A stretch of DNA of 64,000 nucleotides, from assembly GCA_022818135.1 (NCBI GenBank), contig JAFMSR010000002.1:24190768-24254767 (forward strand), read 5' to 3'. Source of the DNA: Saxidomus purpurata. Taxonomy: Eukaryota; Mollusca; Bivalvia; Venerida; Veneridae. A program made the position numbers and the translations under genes. Under the pieces are notes generated by a model, which had not been told where the DNA came from, did no database searches, and worked only from the letters and a program-made list of their open reading frames with translations. This document shows positions 38,660 through 49,249 of the stretch, one piece after another (within the stretch, counting starts at the first letter, position 1; every line of letters begins with the position of its first letter).

Positions 38660-39113
38660 CATTAAAGCGACTGCACTCCAGATGGACAAGTTACGCTAAA
38701 AAAAGAAAATTTTCAATTTCAAGAAAACAATTGTCATTACTGTATCAGGGGCATTGTATTATGATAACGTGACAAGTTTTCTAACAAAAGAAACAATTAA
38801 AATGTGTTGTTTTGCTTACTTTTATTGTAGAAAATATTACCCCGTGACTAACGGGGTGGGCTCTTTGGTATACCAATATTTTTAACTAGCATTTAAATCA
38901 GCTGACTCCGTAGTGTAGTAGGTTAAGCCGCTGTAATTATTTTGTAAGCGCAAAGATCCGAGTTCAAAACCTGGCTCGGGTAAATATTTTTTTCTACCTT
39001 TATTTTTAGCTCTTACACAAAGAAAATAATCTTGATGCTGACAAATTGAATATATATTGATTTTACCAAAAAATTAAAACTTACTAAGAATTTGGAGTGC
39101 AGTCGCTTTAATG
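38660..39113. mobile_element. 454-bp MITE with 21-bp inverted ends and an internal tRNA-like segment
   Basis: Ends CATTAAAGCGACTGCACTCC ... GGAGTGCAGTCGCTTTAATG are perfect inverted repeats. Inside, 38910-38985 reads like a tRNA head: A box TAGTGTAGTAGGTTAAG, then B-box-like GAGTTCAAAACC. Confidence 0.8.
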
Positions 39114-39149
39114 TGATAACAATAATTTAGGTATGATTTGTATATTTAT

Positions 39150-39913
39150 ACCCCCCAAACACAAAGTGTTGAAGGGGGAAGAGTATACTGGATTCAGTTT
39201 GTCTGTCTGTAGACAGAATCGTGTTGACACTAAATCTCCAAAACCCCTGGTCAGAATTAAATGATACTTCACAGCAGTGATAAGTACAATTGTCCATGTT
39301 TCTGGTCACTAGATCAAAGGTCAAGGTCACAGGGGTGGGAGAAAGTAAAATCTTTTTTTGTCAGAATTTAATGATACTTAACAGCAGTGATAAAAGTACA
39401 ATGCCTAGTTGTGCATGATCTGTGTTTCCAGTCACTAGGTCAAAGTCACAGGGGCATGAGATAGTAAAATCTTGTGAACTTATCCAATAACCCTGGTCAG
39501 AATTTAATGCTTCACAGAAATGATGAGCCATGCCTAGTTGTGCATGGTCCATGTTTAGGGTCACTAAGTCAAAAGTCAAGGTCACAGGCTCGAGATACTA
39601 AATTCTCGTGCGCACTTAATCTCCTAAACCCCTGGTCACAATTTAATATTTCACAGAAGTGTTAAGTACCATGGTTTATTTTGCATGGTCCATGTTGTGG
39701 GGCACTAGGTGAAGCTCATAGGGGCTCGACATAAAATATTGTGTGCTCTTAATCTCCAAAATCCCTGGTCAGAATTTAATAATTCACAGAAATGATAAGA
39801 ACCATGCCTTGTGTATGGTCCAATAATTAAAGCATCAAATGTTACAAAAATTTATAAACTGTGTCAGTGTGGCCTTTATGGAGTATTCATCACCTTCAGT
39901 GATAGTTCTAGTT
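39150..39913 (+). mobile_element. HINE-like element, TATACCCCCC...CTAGT family
   Basis: 5' TATACCCCCCAAACACAAAG, a TGTCTGTCTGTAGACAG tract, then about five units with CCCTGGTCAGAATTTAATG and GGTCAAGGTCACAGG. Ends with hairpin ATCAC-CTTCA-GTGAT then AGTTCTAG|T. An inverted relative is at 46856-47335. Confidence 0.75.
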
Positions 39914-40277
39914 TACTTTTAAATTTTTGCCTAAAAACCCCAGTTTTCTTATATTGCCTATAATTTCTGTCAAGAGCACAAGTTTCAGATCGAAATATCC
40001 ATCACCAAGAGTAACTGTTTTGTAATTGTAAGTGTTGCAAAATTATTTTACACAAAATACCATAAGTGTGACTTTGTAAGCTTGCCACGCCAAACATAAA
40101 TCTGTGATCTGCAAAATATGAGACTGACCTATGTCCTTTTGTTTTCTATATACAATCTATATCCTACTAGAGAAGTCCATGCAGTAATATCTATCTGAGT
40201 AGTCTATGTCATGAGTTTGTAAGTCTGATTGCTAAAAATAGTCCTCAGCATGATTCTTTCTTTTCTGCAATCAAACA

Positions 40278-40617
40278 TTAAGTCCCAGGATCACTTTGAT
40301 TTTACTGATATAGTAAAATGAATTTGCAGATAGGATAAAGATAAAACCATGTCCTTTTTGCTCTATAAAAGTGTTGACATATATGCCTTCTTTGTATTGA
40401 AGTTGATTCTTCACACAAAAAAAGTTACCAGAAAGCTTTTCTTATTTTTTGCAATATCAGTGAATTTCAAAAAGAATACTGCTTTATTTCTAATATGTAA
40501 ACATCAATTTAAAAAGCAAAGTTTGGAATGTTTTTAGTACAAATAAAGGTCATTTCCGTCGGTAAGACATCTTTCTTGTAAAATAAGAGCTACTTGTAAT
40601 TGTGCTCCAGGGACTTA
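40278..40617. mobile_element. MITE with TTAAGTCCCAGG ends, copy 2
   Basis: TTAAGTCCCAGGATCACTTT at the left and AATTGTGCTCCAGGGACTTAA at the right mirror the copy at 2305-2598. Shared internal sequence includes TACTGATA-AGTAAAAT and TAAAATAAGA-CTACTTG. Confidence 0.75.
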
Positions 40618-40885
40618 AAAGTATGATTGTCAATACTTATTTTGCTGTTTTTAACTCTACATACATTTTAATTTCATTGTTAAAGCAATGTTCTTGTTTC
40701 AACAGTGAGTCTTAGTTAAAGTCCTTCCCCCGAACAAGAAAAACTTGTAGTCATGAATTATCTAAATGCATTTTCCTTGTTACTATTTTCTAAAGACAGT
40801 CGTTGCAGTTTCAGCATATTTGACTTTTGTTAAATCTGAATTCTTAAGCTTGTTTTATTTTCTGCTTACGATTCATTTTCACGTT

Positions 40886-40906
40886 AAAGTGATCATGGGA
40901 CTTTAA
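40886..40906. mobile_element. isolated end of the same MITE family
   Basis: AAAGTGATCATGGGACTTTA differs by one base from the family terminus; no partner end was seen. Confidence 0.5.
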
Positions 40907-41550
40907 TATAAAGATTGAATTAATGGAATTGCTTTCATCAGCTTTAGATTATATTCTCTACATTTTCTTTATTTACTTTGATAATATATTGCTTTTCAGT
41001 ATTTCAGTATATTATTGTATGCTTTTAATTAAGTGTTAAATTGCTTTTATAATGCTGTTGTATTATTTTTGAAGTTGCACCCAGTGCTTCACTTGTATTA
41101 TTCGATTTTTGTTTCAATTAATAGGTAAAGCCATATGAAACTACAGTTATCTAGTCAGTTTATAAAACATAGTCAAAACAGAAACACTAAATTTATTTCA
41201 GGCCAACTGCAATGAACAGACGTTTTAATCCTGATTACTAAATTTTGAAAATCGCCGCATAAGTCTGAAATTTTGTATCTGTTTGAGTTTTGTAGTTTTC
41301 ACCTGTACTATACCAATGAAAAAAATGCCACATTCAGTTGGTGCAAAATACCTTGGTTTACTACTGTAACGTTGTTTTAGATTGTTAAGAGTCCCAGTTG
41401 ACTGCTGGATTTCTCGTCTGGTGAACTAGCCAAGAATACTACTGTAACACCTTTTGGAAAATCAATGTCAGCAGATATATTTTAGAACTTTTATCATTTA
41501 CAATCATGTACATTTTTGTCATCGGAGGTAAAATGAGACAACCATGTAAT

Positions 41551-41815
41551 GGTGGTGTAGTGACCGAGTGGTTAACGCTTTGGACTACCAATCCGGAGGT
41601 CCCCGGTTCGATTCTTGGCCGGGGCACTAAATATTTCAGAAACACTTTTCAGTGTTTCCCACCTATCTGAGATGAACTGGTAAGAAACCAAGAGGTAGTC
41701 TCGCGAGTATCGGTGCTATATGCTGGGCACGTAGAAAAGAACCAAGGGGTATATTCCTGAAAGAGCTAGGGTCTGGTACCCGGATTCCCTTGTATCTGCT
41801 TCTGTCTCTAAAATA
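41551..41815 (+). mobile_element. tRNA-derived SINE
   Basis: A box GTGACCGAGTGGTTAACG, B box CCGGTTCGATTCTTGGCC, a body with GGCACGTAGAAAAGAACCAA, and an AATAAA-like tail (CTCTAAAATAAA). Confidence 0.75.
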
Positions 41816-42182
41816 AAGGACCACAATGGAAATAAGAGCTTGCTCTTTATTGTGTTATCCTTGGTACTTGGTACTGAAATAAATACATACCCACCATAGC
41901 AAGATCTGCAGGATTTGTTAACAAATAATCTCCCTCGAAAGATAAAGTTCAAATGTGCAGCTTGGTGTAATTGATTTTAATCCTTTGACTTTATTTATAT
42001 CTTAACTTGTATACATTGTTAATCATGTAAACTGTTCAGGTTTGAAGTGTTGTTTTCAATAGTAAATCAGTGTGCTGAAGGAATTGTGTGTATTTTCATA
42101 CAGCTTTCACTATACAATGTCTGCATCTTGAATTAAAATATTGTTAATTATTAAGATACTTTCGTTGTTTTTCCATGAACAG

Positions 42183-42402
42183 ATATGAAACAAATTTAAT
42201 GGATTCCTCTATCTATTTTTTTGCACAGATTGGGAAGCTTTGGTATCCAGCTAGGGATGTACCTGAACATCTGACGAGTTCATCTGCCATGTCCACTTTG
42301 ACTCATAAATTAATTCTGTTTTATTTAATAACTGTTGCTACTATAGTTGTAACTGTATTTGACTGTCTTGCTAAGAAAGCCCATCGTGTACAGCCACTTT
42401 AG
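42183..42402 (+). CDS. candidate terminal exon with a membrane segment (possible DAGLB alternative end)
   Basis: Two acceptors are plausible: TTTTTCCATGAACAG|ATAT (42183) and TTTTTTTGCACAG|ATT (42229). Both open the same frame, which ends at TAG 42400-42402. The product contains IGKLWYPARDVPEHLTSSS, a hydrophobic stretch LILFYLITVATIVVTVFDCL and a basic tail KKAHRVQPL. From 42183 the exon is entered in phase 2, matching the weak internal donor of DAGLB exon 13 (37975), and the join gives 768 codons with no stop. It could instead belong to an unrecognised gene or be chance. I do not recognise the sequence. Confidence 0.4.
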
Positions 42403-42724
42403 GCTCAAGACTGTCAGCAGATCGTAATTTTTAAATGAAAAGTTGAATATGGACAATATTCAGATGACTGTATGGTATGTTGGATGCAGTGTATAAGCCT
42501 TTTCAATTTTATGATGTTGATTTTAGCCAGAAACTTGTGCAGTTTTACTATGAAGGTATATTGATTTAGTATATTCATACTAATATTCTACTATGTGGAG
42601 ACAGTCAATACAAGAAAAAGAAAAAAAGCCTTTACAAAAACTTGCCATCACTGACATCAGAAATATGGTGAGGTGTGTCATTATTTAAAAACGTTTAGAT
42701 GTAAGCATTTTACTGTGCCTTTTT

Positions 42725-43575
42725 GCATAAAAAAAGATTAAAAATCTATTTTTAGCAACAGTGATCTTGACCCCAGTGACCCCAAATGAAAGTGATCTTG
42801 ACCCAGACAAAAAAATGAGACTAAAAAAAGAACAGTGATCGACTCCCGCCCCCCCCCACCCCCCTAAAAATGGTGTTTTTTTGCAGAACAATTTTGGAGT
42901 TTAAAAAATTTATTTTTAGTGACCTTGACCCTAGTGACTAACTGCAATCCCAAGCTCCCTCTCGATGCAAGTTACCTACACAGAGAGTTTCATTGCTATT
43001 GGTCACTTTTAACTTGAGTTATTGAGTGTTAACCAAATGTTTACAAAATGTCATTTATGTTGTTTAAAGCGCTAAAGATAAAAAAATCTTCAACATCTCT
43101 TAAAGTAGTTTCACATAAAAGACCATGTGATCAGTTTTGACCCCATATGTCTGTTTTGAACAATCTAGGAGGTCCACTAGACAATGTTACACACCAAATG
43201 TCTAATCGTTCAGAGTTTTTCCTATATAAACCAATGTAAAATCAAGTCCAATATTGACCCCAAGAACTTGATTTAAGCAAACTTGGTAGAGGACCACTAG
43301 ACAATGTTTTGTACCCAGTATCAAAATTCTGAGTCTTGTGGATTTGGAGGAGATTTTTAAAAAGAATTCTATTTCTAGCAGTGGCTGCCTTGTTTTGTTA
43401 ACAGGAAACATTTGAACAAATTTAAGAGATATAATGCCAGGATGCTACTCGCCAAGATTGGTGAAGTTTCATGAAGCAGTGTGTGTGAAGATGTCATTTG
43501 GAAAAATTGATAACAGATGACTGACATCACACGATCACAAAAGCTCAACTTGAGCACAAAGTGCTTAGGTGAGCT
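42725..43575 (-). mobile_element. HINE-like element, minus orientation, 3' end missing
   Basis: Read on the minus strand it starts AGCTCACCTAAGCAC (43575). It carries units with GTCTAGTGGACCTCC and AGGAAAAACTCTGA, as in the family at 22460-23610. The expected CTTG terminus is not seen. C-rich stretch at 42847-42862. Confidence 0.6.
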
Positions 43576-43661
43576 TATAAAGACTGTGAGGGGGTGGGTC
43601 CTATTTTACATAGAGTTACGTATGGAAATCTTCTTTGTGCACAACAGCATTTTTTTAAACC

Positions 43662-44273
43662 ACACCTGGGTGAGCTTTTCTAATGGATGATTGTCCATTG
43701 TCCGTCAACATTTTGATTCAAATGACATCTCCTCTGAAACTACTGGGCCAATGTTGATGAAACTACACAGGGATGTTCCTTGTATGAACCGTTTATATAA
43801 AGTTTGTGCAAGATTTATCTCCAGAATCTTGTGTGTGCTTCATCTCTAGAATCTGCCAGAATTAAATAAAACTTCCTAGGCCTGACTGGTACCAAGCCAA
43901 GTTGTGCATGCTCTCTGCAGGTTTCTAAGATTATTTCCCACAATAGTTATGGCCCTTTTTTCAATACAGTGTATGTAGATTTTTTAGTGTGCTCTTCATC
44001 TCTAAAACCCTTTGCCAGAGTTTAATGACTTTGCAGGAGTGATTGGTACTAAGCTTAGTTGTGCATGCTCTAAGCAGATTTTTGTCACAGAGTTATGGCC
44101 CTTTGGTTTCCTTATACTGTGTACACATAGATTCTGATGTGCGTTTCATCTCCACAACCGTTTGTGAGTAATTGGGCATGCAAGTCAAAAGCCTTATAAT
44201 ATTACATCAAGGTACACATACTGTGTCCAAGCAGTGTTTTGGATGTTTTCATCACCTTCAGTGATAGTTCTAG
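43662..44273 (+). mobile_element. composite HINE-like element
   Basis: The 5' part (CACCTGGGTGAGCTTTTCTA, then TTGTCCATTGTCCGTCAACA) matches the GGGCCA family. The 3' part ends ATCACCTTCAGTGATAGTTCTAG|T, like 39150-39913. Units with TTATGGCCCTTT lie between. Confidence 0.6.
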
Positions 44274-44279
44274 TAAGAA

Positions 44280-45100
44280 AGGGGTCAATGCAAGGATACT
44301 ACAAAGCAAGTTTGGCGACTTTCCTGCCATTTATATTCCATGAAAAGAAGCCTTTTAAAGATGTTTCTGCTTTTAGCAACAGTTGCCACTGTTTGCAGTG
44401 CACCGGAATCATTTCCAATTTTAGGAAGGGTTTAATTGAAAGATCCTACAGAGCAAGTTTGACAACATTCCTACCTTGTGAAGAAACTTTGTAAAGAATT
44501 TCCTATTTTCAGCAACAGTTGCCCCTGTATTCAATGGACCAAAACCATTTCCTGTTTAATAAAGGTGTCAATGTAAGGATTCTACAGAACTTGTTTGGTT
44601 ATACTGTCCTTACACCTATTTGAAAGAAGCCTTTTAAAGAATTTCTATCTTTATTTACAGTTGTCCCTCCATTTTCTTATTTCAGGAAGGGGGCTATGAG
44701 CAAGTTTATAGATTGCAGTAAATATAGTCAAACCTGTGTTAAAGACCACCTCCGAATAGAGACCACCTTGCGAATAATTAGACCAGCTGGGAGATCACTG
44801 TGCACTATTATTATATAGTAGTCACACCTGTGAATAAAGACCACCTGTAAACAAGGACCACATTTGTAGCTTCCAAACAGTGGTCTTTGTTCACAGGTTT
44901 GACTGTACAAGGATTCTACAGAGCAAGTTTGGTGACTTTCCTGTCATTGGTTCATGAGAAGCCTTTTAAAGAAATTTCTATTTTCATTTACAGTGACCCT
45001 TGTTTACAAACGAGCAGAACCATTTTCTGTTGTCTGGAAGTGGGTAATGCAAGGATGCCATTTTGTAAAGTTGGTAACAATCCTTCCAAAGGTTCATAAA
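44280..45100 (+). repeat. tandem repeat array, unit about 150 bp, interrupted by a MITE
   Basis: Four to five degenerate units with 'CAAGGATTCTACAGAGCAAGT', 'AAGCCTTTTAAAGA' and 'CAACAGTTGCC'. Cut by the element at 44725-44905. Confidence 0.65.
44725..44905. mobile_element. Tc1/mariner-type MITE, 181 bp
   Basis: Ends TAGTCAAACCTGTG ... CACAGGTTTGACTG are inverted repeats flanked by TA (44723-44724, 44906-44907). The inside continues palindromic (AAGACCACC / GGTCTTT). Confidence 0.75.
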
Positions 45101-45545
45101 GAGAAGTCCATTGTTCCGACACCTACAGAGTTTCTGACTGAAGTCTGTCATCAGAAGAGAAATGCACATTATCTTGAAGATAAATACCTTCTGTACCAAA
45201 TACATATCGGTAACATATGTAAGAGATGCAAATTGGGTAAAATCTGAGTTGATATATAACCTTGACATGATTTTTTCTTCATTTCCACATGGCAAACATT
45301 TATTTTTATCTTGTATATAATAAGGCTGCATGATTAGCAAAGTAGATATAATTGATTTCTAGAGCATGCTCAGATAACAATCGTACATTTTGTATGATTG
45401 CTGTACTGGCTCTAGATGTTCTCTGGTGACAAAATTATGCCGGCCGTGGGGCGGACCAGTGGCAGTAGAAGGTCACTTCCCATGCTCAAAAGCATGTACG
45501 TCCAGAACGGCCACTTCCAGAACAGACCATTACCAGAATGGCCCA

Positions 45546-46101
45546 CTACCGGAAAGACCCAGTCCAGAATGGCCAACTTTAAGTATTATTGTATTAAAGT
45601 AAAAACATTGAATTATAATCATTGAAGGGAACTGTCCCTGGTCAAGGTTTTTGTGTAATTAATATTAATTAGCGTATTTAGAAAGGTCCAGTCCTAAACA
45701 GTCCAATTCATGTTTTTAAATTGAAAGTTGTCTTGAAATACTGAAAGTTGTCTTGAGATAATGAAAGAAGTTTTAAGAGGCTGGATTGTTTCTAGGAAAA
45801 AATAAACCTGCATGACATGATAGCAAATTGTTATTCACAGTACTTAGTGAGCTTTATTGATGAAAAAGCAGACATGTTTGTGAAAAGAAAAATAATTAGG
45901 TTATTATTGTATTTTAAAGAAATAGTTCAATTTATATTCCTGTTGTAACCATCATGCATTCACTGAAAAAAGTATTCTTATTAACACCAATTACACGAAA
46001 AACTTGAAAGTGATAATTCCTTTTAATGATTAATTCATCAATACAATAATACTTGAAATGGACCTAAAAGTGGGCCGTTCTGGACTGGGCCTTTCGGGTA
46101 G
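45546..46101. mobile_element. MITE-like inverted repeat element, about 556 bp
   Basis: CTACCGGAAAGACCCAGTCC (45546) pairs with GGACTGGGCCTTTCGGGTAG (46082-46101), and pairing continues inward for about 35 bp (AGAATGGCC / GGCCGTTCT). No ORF. Confidence 0.65.
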
Positions 46102-46855
46102 TTAGCAGTTCTGGTACTTAAACCGCTCAAAGTGTCTGAGCTAATCTGAGCCATGAAGACACTGAGGTTTTGTGAAGAATAATTAATAACTCGAAGTAAA
46201 ACGTTTATTAAATTCAACCGAAGTTTAATTACTACACTATTGCGTGAATGAACAACTACAAAATTGATGAAAAAGCAACTTTAAGAATTAAAACTAAATG
46301 CTACCAAACTAAACATAATCAGAAAGGCATTTAAAATTGCATTAATTGTTTTACAATTTGTAAGGTTGATGCATGAAACTGTAAAAAACAGTTAGTTAAT
46401 ATTGAAATACCAGTAACTAATACAACCATGTAAACTTTCTTCTGTTTCATTTAGATTGCTTATAGTCCCAGCTGACCCTGGAATATCTGAGCCTAGGTGA
46501 ACTTGCCACTTACTGACTTAAACCAAAGCATGACTCCCATGCATAACGGGACAGCAATGCACAGTCAGTTTTGGCCAAATTTGTGTTTATTCAGCCAAAC
46601 ATTGCACATGTAAAATTCCAGTAGTCAAATACAGGTGTGCAAGCGTACAGATCAGACATGCATAAATGCCAGCGCGATTTGGTGCTTGAACTACTCCACC
46701 TCTTGGTTTCTATATTAGTGTTATAACACATTGTTGGAGAAGGAAAATAAGTTTTGTGAAAAATCTCGACATCCAAAGGTGTAAAAGAAAGTTACTTATA
46801 AAAAGATGGCCATACAAATATTTAATATGTAATTCAATATAACAATTGACATTGA
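46102..46855. other. intergenic, nothing recognised
   Basis: No supported gene or repeat between the MITE at 45546 and the element at 46856. Confidence 0.3.
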
Positions 46856-47335
46856 ACTAGAACTATCACTGAAGGTGGTGAAAACATGGTACTTTTCACT
46901 TCTGTGAAGTATAATTAAATTCTTGAGAATTAGATGACACAAGATTTTATTATCTCTAGCCCCTGTGACTTTGACCTAGTTACCCTAAACATAGACCATG
47001 CACATCAAGGCATAGTACTTATCACTTCTGTGAAGTATCATTAAATTCTGACCAGGGGTTCTTGAGATTAAGTGTCCACAAGATTTTACATTCCCTAGCC
47101 CCTGAGCCATTGACCATTGACCTAGTGATTCCAAATATGGACCTTGCACAGCTAGGCAATATGGTACTTTTCATTTCAATCTGTGAAGTATCTTTAAATT
47201 CTGACCAGGGGTTTTGGAGATTAAGCAACCACAAGATTGCATCTACAGATGGACAGACAGACAGACAGACAAGCTGAATCCAGTATACCCCCCCCCACCC
47301 CCCCCCACCCCGTCCCCCCACTCCTTACACTTTGT
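46856..47335 (-). mobile_element. HINE-like element, TATACCCCC...CTAGT family, minus orientation
   Basis: The + strand begins AACTAGAACTATCACTGAAG, the reverse of the 3' end at 39913, and ends in a (GACA)n tract, CTGAATCCAGTATACCCCCC and a C-rich stretch. Confidence 0.7.
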
Positions 47336-48088
47336 TTGTGAGAATTATGAAAACTAAGTCTTACTTACTGGTAACAAAAATTGCTCAATCGCTCTTGTTC
47401 ATTCAATTTATTTCACTGTCTTTTTTGTATTTTATGTATATTTTCCCCATAAATACATGTAGTCTTTTTGTTAGTATATATTTAAATATTTGGTCAATAC
47501 ATATGTTATATCATAAAAATAACACTTCTTGTCTTCTCGCCTTTCTCTCTAACATAATACTTTCCATCTCTTTCTTTGTACTTTAGTATTTTTTTATTTC
47601 ATATATTTTCAAATATTTTCTGTAAAAATATCTATATACAACATATCACTATACATAAAAAATTCCCTTCATTTCATCCATTCATCATTCTCTTTTCTTT
47701 TCTCATTCATTGTGTTTTATGTCACAGCCTCAACTTTGGTTCAAATTATTGTGTTATATACCTTTACCCTCTTCAAAAATATTTTGTATTACTTTTATAA
47801 TATTCTTTTACTATTGTATATTATCAAAAAAGGATAATTAATTGTTTTTGAAAAGCCTTAGATTTAATTCTCATTAATTGTTCTATTTGTTACATGTAAT
47901 AAATGTGAAGTTTCATGCTGTGTCATAAATTTCCGACATGCTGTGAATTGTACACTCTTCGGGCTTTCTGTTAACATGTAAACTTTAGCCTTATGAATTA
48001 CCACTTGTCTTGCAAGCATATATTGGAAGTATAAGCAAATTATGTGCTAAGGGACAACTGCATTACTTAACTTTTTATAATTCTAATA
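47336..48088. other. intergenic, nothing recognised
   Basis: AT-rich, T-rich on the + strand; open frames are low complexity. Confidence 0.35.
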
Positions 48089-48343
48089 CAGTTGACTCTC
48101 AAACTCGCTTACCTTGAAATTTGGTTTAAGTCGAAAAAATTATGAAGTCCCATCAAACTTCCATCTTATTTAGTTATGTAGGCCTACTTCAACTCCTTTT
48201 AAGACAAAATTTTACTTACCGAGACTTCGGATATTTCTAAAGGAATAAAAAATTACAGAAAGCCCATACTCTTACCTCAAATTTTGTTTATCTCTAAGTA
48301 AAAAGCAAGGTTCCTTGAAATTCAAGATAACAAGAGTCAACTG
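48089..48343. mobile_element. Tc1/mariner-type MITE
   Basis: TA|CAGTTGACTCTC at the left and AAGAGTCAACTG|TA at the right form inverted ends with TA flanks. A related right end (AACAAGAGTCGACTGTA) is at 27826-27842. Confidence 0.7.
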
Positions 48344-48894
48344 TATATATGTAATTGTGTCACTATAACCAACTAATTGTTAACTCCACCTACCTTTCTG
48401 GCCTACCTTCTCATGTTTCAAAGCTGAAAAAGTTCTTGTTAAACTTTATCTTTTGAATTATATTTTGATCTTAAATACGTAAAAATTCACCATTTCACCA
48501 AAAACCAATGAAAGTGCTTTACAACTGTATATAATTTAATAATCTTTCGATTCAGTTTTTATTTGAATTTATATGTTTGGAAGCTTGCAACAATGGATGA
48601 GAAGCACAGGAAGGGGTGGAGTGAACTAAAAACAGAACAAGATTACAAAAAATACAATTTTCATAACAAAAGTTACAAAAAATGATGATCGGTCATGCTG
48701 GTAAGCTCACATTTGAAAAACACAAATATTGATATGCTTAAGGCAAAAGGTCACAAATTAAGCAGAATTTTAGAAAATGTTCCAGAAATTGTTTATAATA
48801 ATGATCGAGTGAGCCTAAATACAGCAAGATGTAGGTAAATATTAGCAAAGAAATGTAGAAACCTAATATAAATTGTTAACAAACTGATTATATA

Positions 48895-49080
48895 AGGGGT
48901 GCGGTGGTGTAGAGGTTAAGGTTTATGCCGCTCATCCCAGATGTTGCAGGATTGAGCCCCACTGGGGTCACGACCGTACCTCCTCATGTGACACCAGTAC
49001 TGGTTTTTCCAGGATGCGGACTCGAGAGTAACTCGATAAGCTACAAGCTTTCTTCACAATCCAGCTAAAATAAATTAGTA
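48895..49080 (+). mobile_element. tRNA-derived SINE downstream of the CILP-like gene
   Basis: A box TGGTGTAGAGGTTAAGG, B box CAGGATTGAGCCCC, a body with ACACCAGTACTGGTTTTTCC and GGACTCGAGAGTAACTCGAT, and a TAAAATAAATTA tail. The body resembles V-type bivalve SINEs. Confidence 0.75.
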
Positions 49081-49133
49081 TAAACTAAACTGACTAATAT
49101 CTTAAGTACTCATGTATAAACTTATATGTCTTG

Positions 49134-49139
49134 TTTATT
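49134..49139 (-). terminator. candidate polyadenylation signal of the CILP-like gene
   Basis: AATAAA on the minus strand, about 110 bp beyond the stop codon at 49250-49252. Confidence 0.45.
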
Positions 49140-49249
49140 TTCTTCAAGTAACAAGTTCCTCAAATTATATATAATTATATTATTATAAAGGTGAACATTT
49201 ATATCTTAAAATGTTTGTCTTTTTGCCATAAATATACATGTATATACTT

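Noticed and set aside
44984..45340. 118-codon minus-strand frame
   Set aside because: Overlaps a tandem repeat array and has no motif.
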